Position numbers and translations under genes: made by a program. A stretch of 64,000 bases of DNA from Bombyx mori (Eukaryota; Arthropoda; Insecta; Lepidoptera; Bombycidae). Positions 30,415 through 40,870 of this stretch are shown in pieces. The notes below the pieces were generated by a model that was given only the letters and a program-made list of their open reading frames with translations, had not been told where the DNA came from and did no database searches. How positions within the stretch are numbered: position 1 is the stretch's first letter; each line of letters opens with the position of its first letter. The DNA lies in contig NC_085112.1 in the NCBI RefSeq assembly GCF_030269925.1, positions 9,735,501 to 9,799,500 of the forward strand, in the 5' to 3' direction.

Positions 30415-30929
30415 CGAGGTAGGCCCCCTATTTATGGTCGCCCACGCGCACTCGGCCAGCGCTATTATGAGTCCGAGCACGGTGGGCGTCTATTGTTCTC
30501 TCGGCCGCCTCGCTCGCCTATTGTTTGCCTAGTCGCTCTATTAGTTGCCCGTATTGTGACTCGCTCCTGCGTTCCCACGCCAAATTAAAGACCACGAGGA
30601 CCAATCTTTATTTACAAAATAACATTTACAAATTAACTTATTTCTATTTACATTTGTATGCTAACTATTTTTAACATACTGACTATCTCTATTTCTATTA
30701 AATCTAGCTGTACTTGCGAACATATTCCTATTCTAGCGTATCTATTTACGGACATTTCTGTTTTAACGTATTATCTATTTATTCTCTATTTATTTATCGC
30801 GGACATTTTCTATTATTTTACAACTATCTATGTGCATCGCGAACAATATCTATTTAACTATTTTCAATCATTTATGTCCGTTCGGGAATATCTTATTCTA
30901 ACTATGTTTCTTTATGTCCGTCGCGAACA

Positions 30930-30934
30930 GTGAT
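30930..30934. repeat. 5-bp target duplication of the BEL/Pao composite (right)
   Basis: GTGAT directly after the LTR end GCGAACA. It matches 13262-13266. Confidence 0.85.
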
Positions 30935-31020
30935 AATATCCATTGCAGGCAGGAGGGCAGAAATAATTGGAGATAAATAATTAAAGACTTTGTTACTACG
31001 AATTTCTTGATAAAATGTTC

Positions 31021-31266
31021 TTTTTTTTTATTGCTTAGATGGGTGGACGACCTCACAGCCCACCTGGTGTCAAGTGGTTACTGGAGCCCATAGACATCTA
31101 CAACGTAAATGCGCCACCCACCTTGAGATATAAGTTCTAAGGTCTCAAGTATAGTTACATCGGCTGCCCCCCCTTCAAACCGAAACGCATTACTGCTTCA
31201 CGGCAGAAATAGGTGGGGTGGTGGTATCTACTCGAGCGTACTCACAAGAGGTCCTACCACCAGTAA
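31021..31266 (-). repeat. Bm1-type SINE, body without head
   Basis: T-run, TTGCTTAGATGGGTGGACGA, through CTACCACCAGTAA. Confidence 0.9.
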
Positions 31267-31611
31267 ACATGTAATAGCAGTAGCTAAACACGCCTACCTA
31301 GGTACAGAAGCCGTAATTACAATAGTTAAACCAAAGTTGGTGGTATTTACATATTATATTGTCATGTATATGAGCTTCGAAAACCACTTAGTCCGTCATT
31401 AGCTCTGCTTTTGTAGATCAACAAAAAAAAAGACATTACGTTCGGTTTACTATTAGTAATAGCTTATTAATGTCCAAGAATCATTGACACGGGTGATACC
31501 AGCATAACGTAATTGGTGGCGAAGCGGAGTCCGGAGACTAGCCCTGAACCAATTTCAATTTTATTATTTCGCATTAATGTTCAATTTTAATAATTTTGAA
31601 TCTAATTTGTA
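31267..31611. other. AT-rich stretch, no gene seen
   Basis: Nothing recognised. Confidence 0.5.
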
Positions 31612-32966
31612 TTTTTTTTTTTATTGCCTTTGTAGGCAGACGAGCGTACGGCCCACCTGATGGTAAGTGGTTACCGTCGCCCATGGACTTCAGCAATGCC
31701 AGGAGCAGAGCTAAGCCGCTACCTACTGCTTAATACTCTACACAAGCCTCGTTTGAAGAAGGACATGTCATAGCGCTCGGGAAACACCGTGGAGGGGAGC
31801 TCATTCCATAGCCGGATGGTGCGTGGCAAAAAAGACCTCTGGAAACGCACTGTGGATGACCGCAGTGGCTCCAGGTAGTATGGATGAACTCTACTCCGGT
31901 GGCGGGCGGTGCGATGGTAAAAACGAGACGTTGGTATCATCTCGAACAATTCCTCAGAGCACTCCCCATGGAACATGCTCTACAAAATACAGAGGGAACC
32001 GAAGTCCCTCCGCAGACCCAGTGACTCCAAGCAATCCGTGAGAATGGATTATCGACAATCCGAACGGCTCTCTTCTGTATGGAGTCAAATGGAAGAAGCT
32101 GGTATTTGGGAGCCCCGGCCTAAAGATGGGAGCAGTACTCCACGCGAGGCCGGACTTGTGCTTTATAGAGCAAAAGTCTTTGTCCAGGCGTGAAGTACCG
32201 CTTTGCTCTGTTGAGGACTCCCAGCATTTTGGACGCCAACTTGGCTTTGCCTTCCAAATGACTCCGAAATTGGACATCGCTCGAAATGTCGACCCCAAGT
32301 ATCCCGATACTCCCGGAAGTTTCTAGGGATACTCCTTGGAATTGCGGCGCCATGACAAAGGGGTCCTTCTTCGCAGTGAACGCGCAAACTTGTGTCTTTA
32401 TCGGGTTGAATTGAACCAAGCTCAATTCATCCCATTCGGAGACTCGCCCCAGAGAGTTCTCCACTTCAGACACAAGTTTTGATCGTTTCTCTTGCACCAC
32501 GCTCCGAGAGAGACTCTGATGGCCGATATATCGCGCATCCCCCATGCTGTCATCCGCATAACAATGCATGCCATCAATAGACAGCATGTCATTGATATAC
32601 AGGATGAAAAGCGTGGAGGAGAGCACCGAACCTTGTGGAACGCCAGCGTTAATGGTCATGGTATCAGAACAGTCACCGTCTACAACGACCGTGATGCTCC
32701 GCCTATCCAAAAAGCTAGCGATCCACTTGCAGAGACCCTTGGAGATTCCGTAAGATGGTAACTTCGATAGAAGTGCCCTATGCCAGACCCTGTCAAAGGC
32801 CTTCGCGATAATCAAGGCTCACAGCGAGAGTCTCGCCCTTGCTCTCCAAAGCTTCAGCCCACCTGTGAGTAAGGTATACAAGAAGATCGCCAGCTGAGCG
32901 ACTGTGACGGAAACCGTACTGTCGGTCACTGATCAGCTGGCGATCCTCCAGATACTTCAGGAGTTG
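31612..32966 (-). mobile_element. 5'-truncated, decayed LINE with GGCAATAAAA 3' end
   Basis: A minus-strand jockey/CR1-like element, about 1.35 kb, including poly(A), the 3' UTR and the second half of the RT frame. Fragments of the same family lie at 267, 1834 and 5972. Its last 65 bp resemble the tail of the Bm1 SINE. The 5' end, near 32966, falls in the middle of the RT domain. Confidence 0.85.
31719..32966 (-). pseudogene. LINE reverse transcriptase, C-terminal half, frameshifted
   Basis: Recognisable segments are DRQYGFRHSRSAGDLL (upstream of the longest frame), AKAFDRVWHRALLSKL, GVPQGSVLSSTLFILYINDM and HCYADDS, followed by a C-terminal PRTIRLWNELPSTVFPERY block at 31.8 kb. A one-base shift near 32810 separates the first two. 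A stop at 32120-32122 follows PRVEYCSHL, and another shift near 31970 precedes the last block. The piece is inactive. The catalytic YADD itself survives. Confidence 0.85.
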
Positions 32967-33213
32967 TAAAATACGGCTTTATGAAATAATCTTGTATATT
33001 TCTTCAACTTCTGTAAACGATTTTATTCTTGATATGTTTAACTGGATAAAAGTCGCTTTTGAACTAAGATTACCTAAGTTACATGATTTCTATCTTATTT
33101 TCCATAGCATCAGCAAACAATAAAACTAAAGTCTCTAATGGTTATATGAAACCTGAGGTACTGCTAATTACTTTATCTATGTACGTTAAACGTCAATAGT
33201 TCAATAGATGTCC

Positions 33214-33569
33214 ATCAGATCCAATAACTCTTGCATTAGACATCTCAGCTCTAATATTGGGAGAAGGCTCAGGGATCCCGGTAACCGTACTCCTTGAGCT
33301 CGGCAAAGAGTTCGACGTGCAACCTAACCCATTAATCAGCCCGCTGAGTTTCTCGCCAGGTCTTCTCAGCGGGTCGCGATTCCGATCTGATAGGGGATTC
33401 TTTCGCGAAGCAGCTGCTCTTGAGTTGTTAGGTCTTCTTCGGAGGCGCTCGGGCAGCTGTTAGCAAATTCCACCCCTCCTGGCTAAGCCTTGCTCGCCCA
33501 CCTGTCCTGGTGAAACTGGAAAGACCTCCGGGCCACCAGTAATACTTCAATCATTAAAAAAAAACTGCA
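33214..33569 (+). mobile_element. Jockey-type LINE 3' fragment (subfamily of the 6.7-10.95 kb LINE)
   Basis: Spans the end of ORF2 and the 3' UTR, with CCCGCTGAG/CTCAGCGGG and the GGCCACCAGTAA end. The 68-codon frame over it continues the pattern of the 6851-7075 shadow frame, so it is not a separate gene. Confidence 0.8.
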
Positions 33570-33775
33570 ATAGATAGGTCATTTACCACAAAAACTTTAG
33601 TAATCTACTAAGAAAAAACAAAAATGTTCGAAATAATAAAATACACAAAATAAATGCACGATCAAAAACGTAATCTGTCTAGCTTTGTTTGCGGTTCGCG
33701 AAAAACATAGAAATTACAAAAAAAGAACAAAAAGTTTTGTTCATTGCTGTCACTATAAATTAAGTCGCATTACGT

Positions 33776-33787
33776 GATTCATTGTCA
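33776..33787. repeat. Target duplication of LINE C (5' side)
   Basis: GATTCATTGTCA, identical to 38967-38978. Confidence 0.9.
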
Positions 33788-34064
33788 TTACACCATCAAT
33801 TCCGTTTGCAACGCTGTCGAGTCCGGACGTGTTTTCTCGAATTATTGTCGCTGCCGTCGCGAACTTGTGTTTTGGTTTACACGACATTGTCGCTGTCGCG
33901 TCGATCGCGACTTTGTTGTGAATTCCTGACGCACGGGCGCTGGCGTAGCGACCTTGGGTCGAAAAAGCAATTCGAATTCGTTTGTTCTGCATTCGAAAAC
34001 GCCAATTCACATTCATTCATTCATTACCATTTATTAAATTTATTTATCTATCCGTCGTGCAAAA

Positions 34065-34303
34065 CAGTCTTTTTAAAGACTGAACCCCCACTGCGATCAC
34101 CGCTTGTTGTGGCACTCACAACCCAGTGGGGTCCCACCTTCCCAAACTCTCCACCCCAATCCCAGCTGACTGCCGTTTTCACGGCATAGGCATCCCCCCC
34201 CTGCAAATCACTGCTGGCAGGTACAGCGCAGGGGGTATAAATCCCACTCAGGGGACTCGCCTTTCGGCGAGTTTGCTTAAGTCCCGGGGACGCCCCCCCC
34301 GGG
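34065..34303 (+). other. Structured RNA leader of LINE C: hairpin array (two units)
   Basis: Unit 1: short hairpin 34065-34082 and long hairpin 34086-34131, whose inner stem 34106-34122 closes on a GCACT loop. Unit 2: short hairpin 34171-34186 and long hairpin 34197-34235. Then CTCGCC/GGCGAG at 34256-34271 and a CCCGGGG/CCCCGGG stem at 34283-34303, 12 bases before the AUG. The order matches LINE A, which has one extra unit. Confidence 0.75.
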
Positions 34304-34315
34304 CACACACTCACC

Positions 34316-35842
34316 ATGAGTGACGCCAATGGCGCGCTCTTCTTTAAGTTCGTCCGCGACGTCTGTCCGGACATAATCGCGAAGTTCGAAGCTTACAAGG
34401 CCGGCCTTGACGCGCCGGCACTCCGCGACTCTCCTTTGTCGCCCCCCGCGCCGGTACCTCGCGACTCGCCGATGTCGCCCCCCACCCCCGCGCCTGCGTC
34501 GATCGCGTCTTGCGCGTCATCAAGCTCCGGCTCCGACTCCGAGTCGGAAATGGAGTACGAGTCCGCCGCGAGTCCCCAACCGGGAACCTCGGAAGGGTTC
34601 ACCACCGTCGCGCGCGGGAAAAAACGCGCCCGCGCCGTGGAACCGTCCGCGGCGCCAAAACAACCGAAGGCCGCGAACGCGTCGCGGCCTAAAGTCGTGG
34701 TCTCACCCGACTCCCCTCGCCGCGCAACCCCGTCGCCGCGCCCCGGGCCCGCGCCCGTCCGAAAAGTTCCCGCACCGCCGCCGGTCATCCTGCGGGAAAA
34801 ATCTTCTTGGGATCGCGTTTCCCTGGCCCTTAAGGCCAACAAGATAAATGTACTCCATGCGAGGAATATTCCGCATGGAATACAAATCAAAGTAGAGTCA
34901 TCCGACGACCATAGGTCCTTGACAGCATACCTCCGCAAGGAACGCATAGGGTATCATACCTATGCGCTCCAGGAGGAGCGCGAACTCCGCGTCGTAGTAC
35001 GCGGAGTCCCGAAAGAGCTCGACGTCGAGCAAATCAAAAATGACCTGGTAGGTCAGTCCTACCCCGTCATAAGCGTGCACCGGATGCACAGCGGGCGCGA
35101 TAAATTCGCGTATGATATGGTGCTCGTAGCACTAGAAGCCACACCGGAGGGCAAGAAAATTGCCTCATGTCTCCGCACCGTGTGCGGCCTATCGGGGGTC
35201 ACCGTAGAGGCCCCCTATAAACGCGGCACTCCCGGGCAGTGCCACCGTTGCCAGTTATATGGCCACTCCGCGCGTAACTGCAACGCGCGACCGCGTTGCG
35301 TGAAATGTTTAGAAGATCACGCGACCACCGATTGCTCGCGCGTGAAAGAGACAGCGACGGAGCCGCCGAGCTGTGTACTCTGCCGCAAGCAGGGACACAC
35401 GGCCAACTACCGTGGATGCCCCAAGGCTCCACGGAAGCGCCCGGCAAACGCGCCCCCTAAAACCGCTGGCCCAAAGACTTCGGCGCCCCGCGCGCCGAAA
35501 CCGGCTTTCGTACCGGCTCCGGTGCCCACCGTCTCCGCGTGGGCGAAACCGTTGCCGTTCACGAAGGCAGGAACGACACCGGCACCCCAACCGCGGTACG
35601 CGCCGCAACCTCTACTCGCGCCGCGCCCCGCCCCCGCGCCCGCGCCCGGTCCCGCGCCTCGCCCCGGCCCCGCGCACTCAAACGATTTTACCATTATTCG
35701 CGACTACATCGCCGCGATAAACATAGACCGCATGCGTGCGTTCGCCGACGCCATGCGCAGAGCGGTCACGGCCGAAGACCGCCTAAACGCGACGTTCGAG
35801 TACATCGACGTCATCGAGTCCGTCCAGCGCACGCTGGTTTGA
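34316..35842 (+). CDS. LINE C ORF1: gag-like nucleic-acid-binding protein (508 aa)
   Basis: Open and complete, starting ACCATGAGTG in good context. A proline/alanine-rich N-terminus with an acidic SGSDSESEMEYESAA patch is followed by a conserved middle ending in RELRVVVRGVPKELD. Three knuckles come next (CHRCQLYGHSARNC, CVKCLEDHATTDC, CVLCRKQGHTANYRGC), then a Pro-Ala repeat linker and a C-terminal helix-like segment. It is the RNA chaperone and particle protein of the element. It stops 13 bases before the ORF2 ATG, across a TTACCGGTAATCA junction also present in the other LINEs. Confidence 0.92.
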   Translation: MSDANGALFFKFVRDVCPDIIAKFEAYKAGLDAPALRDSPLSPPAPVPRDSPMSPPTPAPASIASCASSSSGSDSESEMEYESAASPQPGTSEGFTTVARGKKRARAVEPSAAPKQPKAANASRPKVVVSPDSPRRATPSPRPGPAPVRKVPAPPPVILREKSSWDRVSLALKANKINVLHARNIPHGIQIKVESSDDHRSLTAYLRKERIGYHTYALQEERELRVVVRGVPKELDVEQIKNDLVGQSYPVISVHRMHSGRDKFAYDMVLVALEATPEGKKIASCLRTVCGLSGVTVEAPYKRGTPGQCHRCQLYGHSARNCNARPRCVKCLEDHATTDCSRVKETATEPPSCVLCRKQGHTANYRGCPKAPRKRPANAPPKTAGPKTSAPRAPKPAFVPAPVPTVSAWAKPLPFTKAGTTPAPQPRYAPQPLLAPRPAPAPAPGPAPRPGPAHSNDFTIIRDYIAAINIDRMRAFADAMRRAVTAEDRLNATFEYIDVIESVQRTLV

Positions 35843-35855
35843 TTACCGGTAATCA

Positions 35856-38743
35856 ATGGCGTGCAACGGTAGGGAAAAACCGCGTTCCATAAAGTTAGCA
35901 TTTTATAATGCTAACGGACTCGCGCGTCAGCGCGATCAAGTATATGAGTTTCTCCGCGATAATCTCATCGACATCCTTCTGGTGCAGGAGACCTTCCTAA
36001 AGCCCTCGCGTCGCGACCCCAAAGTCGCGAATTACGTCATGGTTAGGAATGACAGACTCTCCGCCCGCAAGGGCGGGACTGTCATTTACTATAGGAGGGC
36101 CCTGCACTGCGTCCCTCTCGATACTCCCTCGCTCTTACATATCGAGGCGTCAGTGTGCCGCATCGCGCTGACGGGACACCAGCCGATCGTCATCGCATCC
36201 GTTTATCTCCCCCTGACAAACCCCTCCTGAGCAGTGACCTCGAGACACTGTTCGGTATGGGGGACGCGGTCATCCTGGCAGGCGATTTAAATTGCCACCA
36301 CACTAGGTGGAACTGCCATCGCACGAATGTGAACGGTAGGCGTCTCGACGCGTTCATAGACGACCTCACATTCGAAGTATTCAACCCCCCGACCCCCACG
36401 TGCTATCCGTACAACGCCGCGCGTCGTCCGAGCACAATAGATCTGGCACTGCTGAGGAACGTAACTCTGCGCTTGCGCTCCATCGAGGCAATGTCAGAAC
36501 TCGACTCAGACCACCGACCTGTCGTCATGCAGCTCGGTCGCCCACTCAACCGCGAACCAGATACGAGGACCATGGTGGATTGGAAGAAGCTGGGCACGTG
36601 CTTAGCTGACACCGCTCCACCAATCCTCCCTTGCGGCCCGGATTCAACTCCATCCCCCGAGGATACCGTCGAATCCATAAACATCTTCACTGATCACGTC
36701 TCGACGGCGATCATAAGATCCTCGAAACAAGTCGATGTGGAGGACTGCTTCCACCGCATCAGACTTTCCCCCGAACTTAGGGACCTAGTTAGAATTAGAA
36801 ACGCGGCAATCCGGGCCTACGATCGATATCCCACGGATTCAAACCGGACTCGGATGCGTCGCTTACAGCGGGAGGTCAAATCCCGCTTAAGCGACGCCCG
36901 AAACGAAAACTGGGATAGTTATTTAGAAGAACTCGCGCCCACTCACCAAGCATACTGGCAACTAGCTAGGACCCTCAAGTCCGAAACTATAGCCACTATG
37001 CCGCCTCTCGTACGCCCCTCAGGCCAACCACCGGCTTACGATGACGATGACAAGGCAGAGTTGCTGGCCGATGCACTGCAAGAGCAGTGCACCACCAGCA
37101 CTCAACACGCGGACCCCGAACACACCGAGTTCGTCGACAGGGAGGTCGAGCGCAGAGCTTCCCTGCCGCCCTCGGACGCGTTACCCCCCATTACCACTTC
37201 CGAGGTCAAGGAGGCGATCGATAGCCTACAACCACGGAAAGCTCCCGGCTCCGACGGCATCCGCAACCGCGCGCTTAAACTGTTACCAGCCCAACTGATA
37301 ACGATGTTGGCCACCATATTAAATGCTGCTATGACGAACTGCATCTTTCCCGCGGCGTGGAAAGAAGCGGACGTTATCGGCATACACAAGCCGGGCAAAC
37401 CGAAGAACGAAACCGCGAGTTACCGCCCCATCAGTCTCCTCCCGGCGATAGGCAAACTATACGAACGGCTCCTTCGTAAACGCCTCTGGGACTTCGTATC
37501 CGCGAATAAAATTCTTATAGACGAGCAGTTTGGATTCCGCGCCAGACACTCGTGCGTCCATCAAGTGCACCGCCTCACGGAGCACATCTTACTAGGGCTG
37601 AACAGGCGGAAACCCATTCCGACAGGAGCCCTCTTCTTCGATATAGCGAAGGCGTTCGACAAAGTCTGGCACAACGGTTTGATATACAAACTGTATAACA
37701 TGGGAGTGCCAGACAGACTCGTGCTCATCATACGAGACTACTTGTCGAACCGTTCGTTCCGATATCGAGTCGAGGGAACGCGTTCCCGGCCCCGTCACGT
37801 CACAGCCGGAGTCCCGCAAGGCTCCGCCCTCTCCCCGTTACTATTCAGTTTGTATATCAACGATATACCCCGGTCTCCGGAGACCCATCTGGCGCTCTTC
37901 GCCGATGACACCGCCATCTACTACTCGTGTAGGAAGAAGGCGTTGCTTCATCGACGACTTCAGACCGCAGCTACCACCATGGGACAGTGGTTCCGGAAGT
38001 GGCGCATCGACATTAACCCCACGAAAAGCACAGCGGTGCTCTTCAAAAGGGGTCGCCCTCCGAACACCACGCTGAGCATCCCTCTCCCGACTAGGCGCGT
38101 CAACACCCCCGCCCCCGCCGTTCGCCCAATCACGATGTACGACCAGCCCATACCGTGGGCCCCGAAGGTCAAATATTTAGGCGTCACCCTCGACAGTAGG
38201 ATGACATTCCGCCCCCACATCAAGACGGTACGCGACCGTGCCGCCTTCATTCTAGGACGTCTCTACCCGATGATATGTAGGCGAAGTAAAATGTCCCTTA
38301 GAAATAAGGTGACACTCTACAAAACTTGCATACGCCCCGTCATGACCTATGCAAGTGTAGTGTTCGCTCACGCGGCCCGCATACACTTAAAATCCTTTCA
38401 AATTATTCAATCCCGTTTTTGCAGGATAGCCGTCGGAGCCCCGTGGTTCGTCAGGAACGTCGACCTCCATGACGACCTGGACTTAGAGTCCATCAGTAAG
38501 TATCTGCAGTCGGCGTCCATGCGCCACTTCGATAAAGCGGCACGACACGAGAACCCTCTCATCGTGGCCGCCGGTAACTACATTCCCGATCCTGCGGACA
38601 GAATGGAAAGCAGTCGACGTCGCCCTAAACACGTCATCTCGGATCCTCCTGATCCACTAACGGTGCTTTTAGGTACTTCAAGCACCGGTCACCGTTCTCG
38701 TCGAACCCGTCGCTTGCGACGAAGGGCTCGACGAGTAAATTAA
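35856..38743 (+). pseudogene. LINE C ORF2: endonuclease-RT with a single frameshift
   Basis: The N-terminal frame is 35856-36230 (endonuclease start, LLVQETFLKPSRRDPK). The rest, read from 36155 onward in another frame, carries AGDLNCHHTRWN, SDHRPVV, AFDKVWH, GVPQGSALS and LFADDT and ends at 38743. The shift comes from a shortened C-run near 36208-36213: five Cs here, six in LINES A and B at the same place. No other damage was seen, so the break is either a late mutation or an assembly error in a homopolymer. Confidence 0.88.
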
Positions 38744-38966
38744 CTCTCAGACACAGCCCACTGAGTTTCTCGCCGGATCTTCTCAGTGGGTCGCGTTTCC
38801 GATCCGGTGGTAGATTCTGCGAAGCACGACTCTTGCTAGGGTTCGTGTTAGCAACATCGTCAGGTTTGAGCCCCGTGAGCTCACCTACTAAAGTTAAGGC
38901 TACGCTGAAATAGCCGCTAGGGCTATCAGCTTAGGTAGGAAAAAAAAAAAAAAAAAAAAAAAAAAA

Positions 38967-38978
38967 GATTCATTGTCA
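38967..38978. repeat. Target duplication of LINE C (3' side)
   Basis: GATTCATTGTCA after the poly(A). Confidence 0.9.
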
Positions 38979-40438
38979 AAGCGTTTAAAATATCATCACC
39001 ATTTAAATACAATTTGGTTGCGCTATGCGGTTGGTAGACCAAAATTGTAACGGTCATCTATTACAAAAATGAGTGTGGACTGTATTTGCGTTGTTTAACT
39101 ATGACACTTTCTCGGGCCGTGGCGGGAAGAAACAAAGGAACACAACCCGAGGGAAATTGTGAAGGAAAACGCCGTACCTGGAGACGATGGAGTCGTCCGA
39201 ATCACGGCTGCTAGAAGTGCTTGAAGCCAGTTGGTGTATCTTCTATCTTGCACGACACTGAGATACACTGACACTAATGTTGTATAAGAATAAAGTCTTA
39301 GGCCATCTCAATAATTAAATCACAAAATAACTGATTTCTGTAATGCGGAGCGCGCGCTAGGTAACCGCCATATTTTTTCTTCTTTTCTTTTCTTTTTTTT
39401 GTGTGTGCCCGCGACGCTCGTACTAGGCAATCCAGGGCGCGGGGGATGGGTGAGGAAGGGGAAGGGAAAAGTGTCATAGCTGCCATATCATTATAAAAAC
39501 ATCTATCTACAAATCTGTTATGACGCTGGCGCAACCACAATTCTTTATTTACGTGTTAAATTTATTGCATGAATTTATATTTTTCAAATGCTACTAACCC
39601 CTGGCTGTGATGATGTTTAAATATGGTACGAAACACACTCAATATTTTTTTTTTTTTTTAAACTGCTATTTGAAAATCGTGTAGTATCTGCACAAAGTTT
39701 ATCAACTCAGTCAATGAAACGACGCTAGAATTAATACGAAGAACCAGTTACATAGGCAGTACATTACAGCTATGCCTTGATGATCACGAATATCGGTAAT
39801 GAATATGACCATCAAGAACCATCAAACGATGCTAATGTTAACTGCCTTTAGTGGCAATTACAAAAACTTTTGTGAATAATATTTACATTAAATTTTTCCT
39901 TATTGATGTTAAATTTTGGACTACGTTGTTCTGATAAAGGACGATCTCTTCGCTTCAAACACGATTTTTTTTTAAATCTATACTCATGTTAAATAGCATT
40001 ACATTTGCCGACCTTGTCTAAAATTGTTCCGTTTTTTTAGGAATCTTATCTATCTTATCTAATCTAAGATTATGGAATGTAACTACACTGAGAAAGTTCC
40101 CCAACGAGTATAAACCAATATATACACTACTAAAGGTGTCATAGTACATATGTAGACGCCCTGCTTACCACATAGCACTCATGCTTTAGTTTAATATTTG
40201 ATTACGCCTTCCCTAACAAATTAACATAACTATAGATACTGTTAAAAAAAAACGTAGTTTTAATAATTTTTTAATCTGTTCTATTACATACTGCGTCTGC
40301 TTTACAAAGTTTTGTGCTTCTGTGTAATTCATTGTAACAACGCTTTTTAAGTTTTCAGAGGCAACGGATATTTACCGTGTATCGTAAAATGACCACAGAT
40401 TTCAGGTTAGTTTATAGAAGAATCGCTATTTATATGTA
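38979..40438. other. Intergenic stretch, no gene recognised
   Basis: A moderately GC-rich patch at about 39110-39470, including a CT-rich run and a GGGGGATGGG purine run, might be old transposon or regulatory DNA. It has no sustained frame and matches nothing else in the window. The rest is AT-rich. Confidence 0.4.
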
Positions 40439-40870
40439 GTCATCGTGGCCTAAAGGATAACACGTCCGGTACAATCGTGTTGAGCGATGCACCGGTGTTC
40501 GAATCCCAGGCGGGTGCCAATTTTTCTAATAAATACGTACTCAACAAATGTTCACGATTGACTTCCACGGTGAAGGAATAATATCGTGTAATAAATAAAT
40601 CAAACCCGCAAAATTATAATTTGCGTAATTACCGGTGGTAGGGCCTCTTGTGAGTCCGGGTAGGTACCACCACCCCGCCTATTTCTGCCGTGAAACGGTA
40701 ATGGGTTTCGGTTTGAAGGGTGGGGCGGACGTTGTAACTATACTTGAGACCTTAGAACTTATATCTCAAGGCGGGTGGCGCATTTACGTTATAGATGTCT
40801 AGGGGCTCCAGTAGCCACTTAACACCAGATGGGCTGTGAGCTCGTCCACCCACCTAAGCAATAAAAAAAA
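40439..40870 (+). repeat. Bm1-type SINE, full length
   Basis: Best copy for structure: tRNA-like head with box A (TGGCCTAAAGGA) and box B (GTGTTCGAATCC) at 40446-40510, an AT-rich middle with AATTTGCGTAATTACC, the body with GTAACTATACTTGAGACC, and the tail CACCTAAGCAATAAAAAAA. Presumably transcribed by RNA polymerase III. Confidence 0.92.

Larger units (their letters stand above)
13267..30929 (-). mobile_element. BEL/Pao LTR retrotransposon carrying the same LINE in both LTRs (17.66 kb)
   Basis: Two direct repeats (13267-19379 and 24812-30929) flank a 5.43-kb internal region on the minus strand encoding a BEL/Pao gag-pol. The element starts TGTTCGCG, ends CCGGAATA, has a tRNA-Tyr-type primer site next to the 5' LTR, a purine tract next to the 3' LTR and a 5-bp target duplication. 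Each LTR contains a roughly 5.3-kb jockey-type LINE in the same orientation, at the same base and inside the same 12-bp LINE target duplication. Removing the LINE leaves an LTR of about 800 bp. An insertion in one parental LTR is expected to appear in both LTRs after one reverse-transcription cycle, which is the simplest origin. The gag-pol is defective. Confidence 0.9.
24812..30929 (-). repeat. 5' LTR (element orientation) with embedded LINE, unit B
   Basis: Adjoins the primer site. Non-LINE parts are 24812-25098 and 30403-30929. In element orientation a CATAAATAGGG TATA-like box lies just upstream of the LINE insertion point (plus-strand region 30430-30440). Confidence 0.9.
33788..38966 (+). 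mobile_element. Full-length jockey-type LINE C
   Basis: 5.18 kb between perfect 12-bp duplications, with a leader (33788-34315), ORF1, ORF2, a 3' UTR with the same two stems as LINE A, and a 26-base poly(A). The first 280 bp of the leader are unrelated to those of LINEs A and B, while the hairpin array and everything downstream are homologous. One base deletion in ORF2 makes it non-autonomous. The insertion looks recent from its perfect duplication and long A-tract. Confidence 0.93.

Noticed and set aside
13267..30929. Tandem segmental duplication of a LINE-bearing region
   Set aside because: The primer site, purine tract, BEL/Pao coding region and 5-bp target duplication fit LTR-internal-LTR structure exactly, so the repeats are LTRs.
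40439..40520. Functional tRNA gene
   Set aside because: The box A and box B-like sequence belongs to the head of a Bm1 SINE; no cloverleaf with a proper anticodon arm was found.
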